From Candidatus Methanophagales archaeon ANME-1-THS (GTDB lineage: Archaea; Halobacteriota; Syntropharchaeia; Alkanophagales; Methanospirareceae): a stretch of 8,749 nt of DNA. Where the stretch lies: contig RXIE01000124.1 in NCBI GenBank assembly GCA_004212135.1, forward strand, positions 1 through 8,749. Reading direction: 5' to 3'. The notes beneath the pieces were generated by a model. That model ran no database searches and was not told the DNA's origin. It saw only the letters and a list, made by a program, of their open reading frames with translations. Below, piece by piece: positions 1 to 5,968 of the stretch. How positions within the stretch are numbered: the first letter of the stretch is position 1; each line of letters opens with the position of its first letter. The position numbers and the translations under genes were made by a program.

Positions 1-44
1 CTGAGAAACTTTTCCTCATTCTCCTCAAGTTCTATACCTACCAT
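1..44 (-). CDS. Possible 5' end of a leftward gene (partial, uncertain)
   Basis: Read leftward from an ATG at 44-42, the frame stays open to the window edge and gives 14 codons, MVGIELEENEEKFL. The acidic, ordinary composition and the purine-rich sense strand look like coding sequence. The frame is also open upstream to a stop at 89-87, but there is no other ATG, GTG or TTG start in that stretch. No Shine-Dalgarno sequence precedes the ATG. A TTTAA-type A/T-rich stretch about 26-33 bases upstream would suit a leaderless archaeal transcript. The product cannot be recognised from so few residues. The call could be chance, because the piece is very short. Confidence 0.27.
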   Translation of the reverse strand, partial: MVGIELEENEEKFL

Positions 45-59
45 GAATATATCATGGTA
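39..59. repeat. Perfect 8-bp inverted repeat, possible operator
   Basis: TACCATGA (39-46) is followed by the spacer ATATA and then by its exact reverse complement TCATGGTA (52-59). The symmetry and length suit a dimeric helix-turn-helix regulator. It overlaps the start codon of the possible leftward gene at 44, which would fit autoregulation if that gene is real. The regulator itself is not identified. Confidence 0.4.
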
Positions 60-119
60 TTCGGAAGTTCTTAAATTGTTCCAAAATTAAGTTGTTGAAA
101 CACTAGTATGGTTATTGTT

Positions 120-148
120 ACGTTTATCCGTACCGGAGCGGTAAACGT
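120..148. repeat. Hairpin-forming inverted repeat
   Basis: ACGTTTA plus CCG (120-130, with T127 bulged) pairs with CGGTAAACGT (139-148), giving 10 base pairs around an 8-base loop. A second, weaker stem, GGTAT/ATACC, follows at 162-178. No T-run follows on either side, so this is not a standard terminator. A DNA-binding site or a small structured RNA are both possible. Confidence 0.35.
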
Positions 149-206
149 GCACCTCTTCCTGGGTATGGTGAGTATACCGGGTGTTATTCTGTTAGAATGG
201 TTCGGG

Positions 207-215
207 TTTTTAAAT
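207..215 (+). promoter_or_regulatory. Probable archaeal TATA box for uvsE
   Basis: TTTTTAAAT lies in a locally GC-richer context, about 85 bases before the uvsE ATG. It would place the transcript start near 235-240 and leave a leader of roughly 55-60 bases ending in the AGGAG ribosome-binding site at 287-291. Confidence 0.4.
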
Positions 216-295
216 CGGGGCAATCGTGAGAAGAAGCAAAGCGAGAGTAACGTGTAATCTCTTATGCGGTAAAGCATAAAGAAGATAGGAGAGCA

Positions 296-1186
296 ATGAG
301 AATCGGCTACCCCTGCATCAACCGGACTATTGGCTGCAAAGGCGATCGCACCTTTCGGTTACAGTCGTATGCAGTGGAACGATTGATCGAGACAGTCGAA
401 AATAACCTCAGTTGCCTTATGAAGATGTTGGCATTTAATCTCAGTCACACGGTGCTCTTCTTCAGAATAACCTCAGAGCTCGTGCCGTTCGCCTCGCATC
501 CTGTCAACCAGTCGAACTGGCAGGCGCATTTTGGGGAGCAGTTTAAAGCTATCGGGGCGTTTATCGAGACACACGGACTGCGGATCTCCATGCACCCCGA
601 CCAGTTCACGCTCATTAATTCGATTGATACCGAGATTTTTGAACGAAGTGTGAAGGAGCTGAGGTATCATGCACAGGTTTTAGATTTGATGGAACTCGAT
701 ACGTCAGCAAAGATACAGATACACGTCGGTGGGATCTATCGAGACAAAGGCAAGAGCATGGACCGATTTATACAACGGTTCAGTGAGCTGGATGAACGAA
801 TACAAAGACGGCTGGTTATAGAAAATGATGACCGGCAGTACAGCCTGAAAGACTGCCTTCAGCTCCATGCAGCAACAGGAATACCCGTGCTATTTGATGT
901 GTACCATCACGAACTCAATAATTCCGGCGAACCGGTACGAGCAGCGTTTGACCTGTTCCACACGACCTGGAAGAAAAAAGATGGCGTACCAATGGTTGAT
1001 TATAGTTCCCAACAACCCGGTGAACGAAAGGGGAAACATGCCGAATCGATTGATTTGGAGCACTTCAAACGGTTTTTAAACGAAACGAACGGCTATGACT
1101 TTGATCTCATGCTGGAGATAAAGGACAAGGAGCGGAGTGCATTAAAGGCGGTGGACCTGTTGAAGGCGATGGGTCGAGTATCATAA
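296..1186 (+). CDS. uvsE: UV-damage endonuclease UvsE (UVDE family)
   Basis: A 296-residue TIM-barrel endonuclease that nicks DNA immediately 5' of UV photoproducts and some other lesions, starting an excision repair route independent of UvrABC. Length is near the family norm. Metal-centre residues expected from the Thermus enzyme can be picked out by motif: H100 in SMHPDQ, H143 in IHVGG, E176 in IENDD, D201 and H204 in FDVYHHE, H248 in GKHAES and E274 in LEIKDKE. The N-terminal RIGYPCINRTI is also typical. The loop MVDYSSQ (233-239) carries Met and Asp where the Thermus protein has a carboxylated Lys and a ligand His. This may be a subfamily trait. The ATG at 296 has AGGAG four bases upstream. 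It appears to be a single-gene transcript; the next gene starts 119 bases downstream. Confidence 0.93.
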   Translation: MRIGYPCINRTIGCKGDRTFRLQSYAVERLIETVENNLSCLMKMLAFNLSHTVLFFRITSELVPFASHPVNQSNWQAHFGEQFKAIGAFIETHGLRISMHPDQFTLINSIDTEIFERSVKELRYHAQVLDLMELDTSAKIQIHVGGIYRDKGKSMDRFIQRFSELDERIQRRLVIENDDRQYSLKDCLQLHAATGIPVLFDVYHHELNNSGEPVRAAFDLFHTTWKKKDGVPMVDYSSQQPGERKGKHAESIDLEHFKRFLNETNGYDFDLMLEIKDKERSALKAVDLLKAMGRVS

Positions 1187-1305
1187 CCTTGCCATCTTGG
1201 TGCCTTATTTTTCCCAAACCCGTTGCGGTCGCACGAAACCAGCACGATGGGATGGATATCAGATTAATATCAATGGAATAGATACTGGAGATAGGGGTAT
1301 CAACA

Positions 1306-1893
1306 ATGTCGGATGCGCGCTGCAGGCGTTCACGCGGCATTACCAGCAGAGTATTAGCGGGTTTGATCTTTCTCATGCTCACGCTCGCTGTCCTTCCTCC
1401 TCCTATCCTTGCTCATCCCCCGGCGGAGATGAAACTGGCATATAACGCTGCCGGGCAGACCTTATCGGCGACGATCACCCACTCAGTATCGACTCGTGAA
1501 AGTGAAAGCCACCATGTGAAGAAGATAGAGCTCAAGAGAAATGGGGATCTGTACCTCACGGAAGAGTATACCAGCCAGCCTGCAACCACGACCTTTACGT
1601 ATACCTATGCGGTTACCGCGGGTGATGGTGATGTTCTTGAGGTTACTGCGTATTGTAGCCTTTATGGAAGTAAGACAGAACGAATAACAATTGCTGTGCC
1701 TTCACCTTCCCCCGTTTATACCTCCCCAAGTCCCACGATAATCGTCTCTACTCCCTCGCCTTCCCCTGTGTCTACCGCATCACCAACCGTTCCACAGCCA
1801 TCTGCAGCACCGGCTCCAACACCGGGGTTTGACGTCTTGTTCGCTCTAAGCGGTCTTTTAGCTGCGGTATACCTGCTGAAGCGAAGGCAGTGA
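1306..1893 (+). CDS. Secreted PGF-CTERM protein with a superoxide-reductase-like core
   Basis: A 195-residue exported protein. Residues 1-36 form a signal peptide: basic start, hydrophobic 16-35, probable cleavage after ILA. Residues 37-130 are a beta-rich domain. Residues 131-171 are a Pro/Ser/Thr linker of the kind often glycosylated. The end, PTPGF followed by a hydrophobic helix and KRRQ, matches PGF-CTERM signals, which archaeosortase A removes while joining the protein to a lipid. By eye the core matches neelaredoxin/superoxide reductase: SHHVKKIEL (68-76) against EHHIRYIEL, and AYCSLYG (115-121) against the iron-ligand motif YCNIHG. One ligand His is therefore Tyr120, and the HPMTEEH-type first half of the other motif is not clear, so superoxide reductase activity is doubtful. 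The role is unknown. Start: the only ATG before the signal helix, with weak AGGGGT at 1293-1298. A TTAATAT at 1264-1270 may be its TATA box. Confidence 0.75.
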   Translation: MSDARCRRSRGITSRVLAGLIFLMLTLAVLPPPILAHPPAEMKLAYNAAGQTLSATITHSVSTRESESHHVKKIELKRNGDLYLTEEYTSQPATTTFTYTYAVTAGDGDVLEVTAYCSLYGSKTERITIAVPSPSPVYTSPSPTIIVSTPSPSPVSTASPTVPQPSAAPAPTPGFDVLFALSGLLAAVYLLKRRQ

Positions 1894-1988
1894 AGTGGTC
1901 GTACGAGCCGAACAATCGCTCTTCACTTTTATCAAAGCGGCACACCGCGGTCTTGCGAGGGGTGAATGTATACTCACGCGTCTTAGTC

Positions 1989-1995
1989 TTATATA
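1989..1995 (+). promoter_or_regulatory. Probable TATA box for the desulforedoxin-like gene
   Basis: TTATATA sits 64 bases before the ATG at 2059, which places the transcript start near 2018-2022 and gives a leader of about 40 bases. This suggests the gene is expressed separately from the PGF-CTERM gene upstream. Confidence 0.45.
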
Positions 1996-2058
1996 CGGGT
2001 CTTACATAGGAGATGAGTGTAGATAGCTTGACGTGATCTAACAAAGAGGTGATAAAAG

Positions 2059-2277
2059 ATGGCGGAGACCAAAACCGAGAAGGGAAGTAGATACACGTGC
2101 GGTGTGTGCGGACTGGTGGTAACCGTTGATGAGGCCTGCGGCTGCGACGAGCTCTGCGATTTAATCTGTTGTGGTGAGCCGATGGAGATGGAACCCCCAA
2201 AACGCCCCTCGCATTTTGCACGTGTTGAAGAAGTTGAAAAGAAGAAGGGGAAGAAGAAAGACGCACCGGTCTGGTAA
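2059..2277 (+). CDS. Desulforedoxin-like small cysteine-rich metal-binding protein
   Basis: A 72-residue, probably cytoplasmic protein. The core RYTCGVCGLVV (11-21) and LICCGEPM (35-42) reproduces the desulforedoxin pattern, in which CxxC and an adjacent CC pair bind a single iron in FeS4 geometry. Here C14, C17, C37 and C38 are the likely ligands. Between them lies CGCDELC, adding C27, C29 and C33 and making the gap between the pairs four residues longer than in desulforedoxin itself. The tail is highly charged (VEEVEKKKGKKKD). The Shine-Dalgarno GAGGTGAT at 2046-2053 is strong and supports this start. A redox or metal-binding role is likely from the fold. The partner is unknown. The neighbouring superoxide-reductase-like gene invites comparison with desulfoferrodoxin, which fuses these two folds. 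Zinc binding is an alternative. Confidence 0.72.
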   Translation: MAETKTEKGSRYTCGVCGLVVTVDEACGCDELCDLICCGEPMEMEPPKRPSHFARVEEVEKKKGKKKDAPVW

Positions 2278-2330
2278 GATATACTCGGCGTATCCGTAAA
2301 TGCTCATGGAGGAGAGGTAAAGCGAACGAG

Positions 2331-2387
2331 TGCGATAGGTAACAATCGCAGAGGGTGGCAAATTATCTATCCTCCACTCTTCTTTTT
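2331..2387 (+). terminator. Possible terminator region after the desulforedoxin-like gene
   Basis: TGCGAT (2331-2336) and ATCGCA (2345-2350) form a perfect 6-bp stem with an 8-base loop. An imperfect pairing of GAGGGTGG with CCTCCACTCT follows, and then a pyrimidine/T-rich run, CTCTTCTTTTTG, at 2377-2388. T-rich tracts are the usual archaeal termination signal. The placement between two rightward genes is suitable. Confidence 0.35.
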
Positions 2388-2466
2388 GATCATCAATCCA
2401 GTACCAGTCAAGGAATTAGCCTTTTCTGTCCTTCTTTGTAACGCGTCACGGTGGTAACTGTGCACC

Positions 2467-3357
2467 ATGAAGATTGAAGAGCGTGCGGAAGAAGCAGAAA
2501 GCACCTTCGTCTCGGAATTCGGGCATTCGATGCGCGAAAAGGAGCTCACAGGAGCTGCGATCCACGCATTCCGGGAGCTCATCTATGCGTATTACCAGAA
2601 CCATGGTCGCAGGCTTCCCTGGCGAGAGACGAATGATCCGTATCACATCCTGGTCTCGGAGCTGATGCTCCAGCAGACCCAGGTCGAGCGCGTTCTTGAG
2701 AAATACGTGGAGTTCCTCGAAGCATTTCCCGATTTCCAGGCGCTCGCGCAGGCTCCACTGCATGCCGTACTGGCAGTATGGCAGGGCTTGGGCTATAATC
2801 GACGAGCAATCGCACTGAAGAAGATCGCGGAGATCGTGGTATCGACCTATAAGGGCGTGCTCCCTTCTCGTCCTGAGGTGTTACTGACCTTACCCGGGAT
2901 CGGCAGGTATACAGCGTCCGCAATTGCAGCCTTTGCGTTCAATGTACCTACTGTATTTATCGAGACGAATATCCGAACGGTGTTCCTCCATTTCTTTTAT
3001 CACAATCAGAGCGATATCAAAGATAGCGAGCTCCTGCTCCTGGTCGAACAGACCCTTGACACCGCGAATCCACGGATATGGTACTATGCCCTTATGGATT
3101 TCGGGGCACTGCTCAAGAAACGGTACCACAATCCCAACCGGCGGAGCGCGCATTATCATCGCCAAACGCCCTTCAAAGGCTCGAACCGAGAACTGCGGGG
3201 ACTGATTCTTAAAGCGCTTACCCACCAAATGTGTATGTCGGAACGCGAACTTGTGGAATCACTTCCATCAGACTCCAGGAGAATAAAGAACGCGCTCACT
3301 CAATTGCATGACGAGGGGTTCATCACGAAGCGTGGAACTACCTATCGAATAGCTTAA
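2467..3357 (+). CDS. mutY: MutY-type A/G-specific adenine glycosylase lacking the 4Fe-4S cluster
   Basis: A 296-residue helix-hairpin-helix base-excision enzyme, expected to remove adenine mispaired with 8-oxoguanine or guanine. Visible motifs are LPWRETNDPYHILVSELMLQ with the presumed catalytic Glu65, WQGLGYNRRA (105-114), and the hairpin LPGIGRYTASAIAAF (142-156). Two features are unusual. The motif that carries the catalytic Asp in E. coli MutY (ILDGNVKR) reads FIETNIRT, so Glu166 takes that place. The four cluster cysteines that normally follow DFGA are all absent. Residues 240-296 look like a winged helix, not the Nudix-like 8-oxoG-reading domain of bacterial MutY. I think clusterless enzymes of this type are a known minority branch. 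The start is uncertain: the first 21 residues are acidic and unconserved-looking, and ATG at 2530 is an alternative. Only a weak GGTGG lies upstream of 2467. Confidence 0.82.
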   Translation: MKIEERAEEAESTFVSEFGHSMREKELTGAAIHAFRELIYAYYQNHGRRLPWRETNDPYHILVSELMLQQTQVERVLEKYVEFLEAFPDFQALAQAPLHAVLAVWQGLGYNRRAIALKKIAEIVVSTYKGVLPSRPEVLLTLPGIGRYTASAIAAFAFNVPTVFIETNIRTVFLHFFYHNQSDIKDSELLLLVEQTLDTANPRIWYYALMDFGALLKKRYHNPNRRSAHYHRQTPFKGSNRELRGLILKALTHQMCMSERELVESLPSDSRRIKNALTQLHDEGFITKRGTTYRIA

Positions 3358-3423
3358 CCGGTCTTAAAGACAGATTGGGGTATCTATCAGTGATTTGTAC
3401 ACCGTGCGGTGACGAAAACGGAA

Positions 3424-3433
3424 CCAATTTATA
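3424..3433 (+). promoter_or_regulatory. Probable BRE/TATA promoter for the flavin-binding gene
   Basis: CCAATTTATA ends 33 bases before the ATG at 3467. Normal archaeal spacing puts transcription start at about 3455-3460, so the leader would be only about ten bases long. The weak ribosome-binding site (GGGGAT at 3457-3462) is consistent with a nearly leaderless message. Confidence 0.5.
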
Positions 3434-3466
3434 GGAGTTCGTCTTTACGGTACATCGGGGATCACT

Positions 3467-3943
3467 ATGGGGCTTGTAAAGATTCCAGCCATGGAGAAGG
3501 AGGAATATGATCGGTTAATCGCCGAGGGCTATATCAGCCGAATAGCCTTTTCGGGCAGAAAATATCCGTACATCGCGCCATTTTTGTACGTCTTCGATGG
3601 CCAGTCCATGTATTTTCTCTCAACGAAGTATGGCACTAAGATCCAATACTTTCGCCAGAATCCCTATGTCTCGGTAGAAGTAGAGAAGTACACCCCGGAC
3701 CTCTCGACGTACACCTTTGTGACCCTTTCAGGGCGGCTCGTGGAAGTAGAAGACCCCGCGGAGAGAAAAGCGATCCGGGAAAAATTTATTCACCTGATTG
3801 AGCATAACCAGCTCTCGAAGAACGTTATGGCCGCGCTCGGGCATTCACCGGAAGAACCGCTTGAATCGCTCGTCAAAGGAGAACGGAGCTTTGTGTGGAA
3901 GCTGGTGGATGTGACCAATATCGTAGCACTTAAAAACGGCTGA
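3467..3943 (+). CDS. Pyridoxamine 5'-phosphate oxidase family FMN-binding split-barrel protein
   Basis: A 158-residue soluble protein of the FMN-binding split-barrel group, broadly NimA/PPOX-like. Typical features are the opening helix MEKEEYDRLIAEGYISRIAFS (9-29), the strand pair PYIAPFLYVFDGQSMYFLST (34-53), then KIQYFRQNPYVSVEVE (58-73), which is the usual helix and second flavin-side strand, and the strand FVTLSGRLVEVED (84-96). The C-terminal SFVWKLVDVTNIVALK forms the closing strand. Members bind FMN, F420 or haem, and many act on unknown substrates, so the reaction cannot be named. True pyridoxine biosynthesis is unlikely at this length. It is flanked by promoters on both sides and appears to be transcribed alone. 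ATG at 3491 is an alternative start but would leave a leader of more than 30 bases without a ribosome-binding site. Confidence 0.85.
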   Translation: MGLVKIPAMEKEEYDRLIAEGYISRIAFSGRKYPYIAPFLYVFDGQSMYFLSTKYGTKIQYFRQNPYVSVEVEKYTPDLSTYTFVTLSGRLVEVEDPAERKAIREKFIHLIEHNQLSKNVMAALGHSPEEPLESLVKGERSFVWKLVDVTNIVALKNG

Positions 3944-3967
3944 TCTACGTGGGAAGTAGTGCTGAAG

Positions 3968-4089
3968 GTTGTGGGACAACGAGTGGTGAATTCGCGACCT
4001 GTCGTTCACAAATTTATTACCAAATGCAAATCGCAGGTAAAAATCGAAATTTTCCTCTCTACAACGATCAAAAAGGTAGCAGGAGGTTA
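3968..4089 (+). promoter_or_regulatory. Intergenic region with likely mscS promoter and leader
   Basis: TTTATTA at 4013-4019 is the best TATA candidate and would start transcription near 4043. A short GTTGT/ACAAC hairpin at 3968-3980 lies behind the previous gene but has no T-run. AGGAGGT at 4081-4087 is a strong ribosome-binding site, nine bases before the chosen ATG at 4097. Confidence 0.4.
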
Positions 4090-4096
4090 ATGACAG

Positions 4097-4909
4097 ATGG
4101 CAATAATTGACCTGGGAAAGGTTATTCCACACACGAATATAACGATTATGCAGGTATTAACCGCGGTCATCATCCTCGTCATCGGGTGGATGGCTGCAAG
4201 GATAATCATCGCGGTGTTTCGGAAGGAAGTGAGGAAGACAAAACTTCCTGAACTTGTTATGGAATTTATAGCGCGGGTCTTAGGTGCGCTGCTCTATGTT
4301 GTGGTAATACTCTTAGCTGTAAGTGCTCTGGGCATTTCGGTCAGTTCGGTGACCCTGGGGCTGTCAGCGGTCATAGGTTTGATTTTGGGCTTTGGTCTGC
4401 AGGATACAATGACAAATTTATTTGCTGGTATCTGGTTAGCTGCGTTCAGACCTATTGATAAGGACGAAGTGGTAACCACAAATGGAATGACCGGAAAAGT
4501 TAATGCCGTGGGCATCATGTCAACCGAGCTTCTCACCCCGGATAATCAATTTATAACAATTCCAAATAAGCTTGTCTGGGGAAGTGTGACTGTCAATTAT
4601 TCAAGGATGCCGACGAGGAGGGTGGATCTTGCCGCTGGAATAAGTTATGCGAGTGATGTGGATCGGGCTATCCAGATCGCACTAGACCTGATGAAGAAGC
4701 ATCTGTTAGTTTTAAAAGATCCCGCGCCAGCCGTGGTCGTCAGTGAGCTGGCGGATTCGTCGGTGAACCTTCAACTACGGGCATGGACGAAGACAGAGGA
4801 CTATTGGACGGTTAATTTCGATCTCACCAAAGAGATCCTGGAGACCTTCAGACGAGAGGGGATCGAGATACCATTCCCGCAGATGGCCGTGCATCTAAAA
4901 CGTGAGTAA
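4097..4909 (+). CDS. mscS: Small-conductance mechanosensitive channel, MscS family
   Basis: A 270-residue inner-membrane channel that opens under membrane tension to release solutes during hypo-osmotic shock. E. coli MscS has 286 residues and the architecture matches. TM1 is at about 17-40 and TM2 at 58-80. The pore helix TM3 is at about 83-118 with small-residue packing (LGLSAVIGLILGFGLQDTMTNL). The beta domain lies at about 119-170 (FRPIDKDEVVTTNGMTGKV, then the IPN motif at 155-157). The alpha/beta vestibule runs to the end. The start follows an AGGAGGT site. A second ATG at 4090, in another frame, closes after six codons. Its location directly before pspA places osmotic release next to membrane-damage repair. 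A TATA-like box at 4941 suggests pspA can also be transcribed on its own. Confidence 0.93.
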   Translation: MAIIDLGKVIPHTNITIMQVLTAVIILVIGWMAARIIIAVFRKEVRKTKLPELVMEFIARVLGALLYVVVILLAVSALGISVSSVTLGLSAVIGLILGFGLQDTMTNLFAGIWLAAFRPIDKDEVVTTNGMTGKVNAVGIMSTELLTPDNQFITIPNKLVWGSVTVNYSRMPTRRVDLAAGISYASDVDRAIQIALDLMKKHLLVLKDPAPAVVVSELADSSVNLQLRAWTKTEDYWTVNFDLTKEILETFRREGIEIPFPQMAVHLKRE

Positions 4910-4940
4910 AATCAGTTTGACAGGAGAGCAACTTCGATTC

Positions 4941-4986
4941 CTTTTATACGGTGAAACCCTATACTACAATGGAGGACGGAGGTGAT
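4941..4986 (+). promoter_or_regulatory. pspA promoter and perfect Shine-Dalgarno sequence
   Basis: CTTTTATAC (4941-4949) resembles an archaeal TATA box and would start transcription near 4970. GGAGGTGAT (4978-4986) is fully complementary to the conserved archaeal 16S 3' end and sits five bases before the ATG at 4992. It fixes that start over ATG codons at 4998 and 5010 and predicts strong translation. Confidence 0.55.
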
Positions 4987-4991
4987 AAAAA

Positions 4992-5693
4992 ATGGGCATG
5001 TTAAACCGCATGAGCACTATTGTCAAATCAAAAGTAAATAAGCTCTTGGATAAATTTGAAGACCCGAGAGAGACGCTCGATTATTCCTATCAACTGCAGT
5101 TGGAAGCACTGCAAAAGGTCAAACGTGGAGTTGCTGAAGTAGCCACGTCCAAGAAGCGGTTGGAATTGCAGAAAGCGAAGTTAGAGCAGAATATAAACCG
5201 GCATAACGGACAGGCGAGGGAAGCATTAAAAGTAAATCGCGAGGATTTAGCGCGACTCGCACTGGAGCGGAAGAAGCAACTGGAGATCGAGTTAGAAGGG
5301 TTAAATCAGCAGATTGCAGAGCTCCAGAAGGAACAGGAAAGACTCACGGAGACGGAGAAGAGATTGGCTCTGAAGGTAGAGGCATTCAGAACCAAAAAGG
5401 AGACGATAAAGGCACAGTATTCCGCTGCGGAAGCACAGGTCAAAGTCAATGAGGCGGTGAGTGGGATATCAGAAGAGATGAGCGATATAGGGCTCGCGAT
5501 CCAGCGCGCGGAAGAAAAAACAGAGAATATGAAGGCGCGAGCTGCTGCACTGGACGAATTACAGGAGCTCGGAACACTGGAAGATTTAGCGGGCAGTAAA
5601 GACCAGATAGAACGCGAACTGGAGAAGATGAAGGTGGGCAGCGAGGTAGACCTGGAACTGGCGAAACTGAAACAGGAGGTTGGGAAGGAATGA
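4992..5693 (+). CDS. pspA: PspA/IM30 (Vipp1) family membrane-stress protein
   Basis: A 233-residue, almost entirely helical protein of the ESCRT-III-related PspA/IM30 family, which assembles into rings or rods on the inner face of damaged membranes. Residues 1-20 (MLNRMSTIVKSKVNKLLD) form the amphipathic lipid-binding helix. FEDP at 22-25 corresponds to the AEDP-like turn. Long coiled coils fill about 28-185, including LERKKQLEIELEGLNQQIAE. A short C-terminal segment includes MKARAAALDELQELG (180-194). Length agrees with the family (about 220-250). Its stop overlaps the next ATG as ATGA, so pspAA is almost certainly translated in coupling. No PspF, PspB or PspC is nearby, so control must differ from the proteobacterial phage-shock system. 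Confidence 0.93.
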   Translation: MGMLNRMSTIVKSKVNKLLDKFEDPRETLDYSYQLQLEALQKVKRGVAEVATSKKRLELQKAKLEQNINRHNGQAREALKVNREDLARLALERKKQLEIELEGLNQQIAELQKEQERLTETEKRLALKVEAFRTKKETIKAQYSAAEAQVKVNEAVSGISEEMSDIGLAIQRAEEKTENMKARAAALDELQELGTLEDLAGSKDQIERELEKMKVGSEVDLELAKLKQEVGKE

Positions 5694-5968
5694 TTGTACG
5701 GATCATGGGAGAGGGGCAATTCAAGGTAAGCAGTGCAATTCTGGACCGGCTCAATGAGCTTGATAATATGATCGTAGAAGCGGTGGGGAAGGATAACGAA
5801 AAGAGAATGCGAGAATTGCTGCGCGAGATGATCAGTCTTGTTAAACGATCGGCAACGCCTTTAGATCCCAAAGAGATCGTGGAATCGCAGGTAATAATCC
5901 CACCGGACGATCTGAGCTTGAACGAGGCCAGGAAGATCTTTACGGGAGAAGGGATTATTCCTGACTAA
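5690..5968 (+). CDS. pspAA: PspA-associated protein PspAA
   Basis: A 92-residue small protein that matches the PspAA family as I know it. It opens with MIVRIMGEGQFKV, has a helical middle (LDRLNELDNMIVEAVGKD), and closes with VIIPPDDLSLNEARKIF and GEGIIPD, a typical end. It is encoded directly behind pspA with a four-base overlap, the usual arrangement. There are no transmembrane segments. It is thought to be a cytoplasmic partner or modulator of PspA; the molecular action is not established. Its TAA (5966-5968) shares three bases with the TAG of the opposing pspAB gene. Confidence 0.88.
   Translation: MIVRIMGEGQFKVSSAILDRLNELDNMIVEAVGKDNEKRMRELLREMISLVKRSATPLDPKEIVESQVIIPPDDLSLNEARKIFTGEGIIPD

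Larger units (their letters stand above)
1..295. other. Intergenic stretch with several inverted repeats upstream of uvsE
   Basis: Apart from the doubtful leftward start at 44, no convincing gene lies here. The stretch holds a perfect 8-bp inverted repeat (39-59), a 10-bp stem with one bulged base (120-148), a 5-bp stem (162-178) and the likely uvsE TATA box (207-215). The first three elements lie upstream of the inferred uvsE transcript, so they would act as DNA sites or belong to a leftward transcript. Confidence 0.5.

Noticed and set aside
71..277. 68-codon open frame on the minus strand
   Set aside because: The composition is implausible, no ribosome-binding site is present, and it crosses the inverted repeats and the uvsE promoter area.
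1772..2266. 164-codon minus-strand frame spanning the end of the PGF-CTERM gene and the desulforedoxin-like gene
   Set aside because: It runs antisense to two well-supported genes and across the spacer, with no recognisable protein motif. It is a shadow frame.
4090..4110. Six-codon ATG frame (MTDGNN) starting seven bases before the mscS ATG
   Set aside because: It is only two bases from the Shine-Dalgarno sequence, too close for efficient initiation, and is most likely a chance ATG. A leader-peptide role cannot be supported.
5306..5871. Minus-strand frames of 137 and 141 codons opposite pspA and pspAA
   Set aside because: They are serine-rich mirror images of coiled-coil coding sequence. 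The sense genes are clear.
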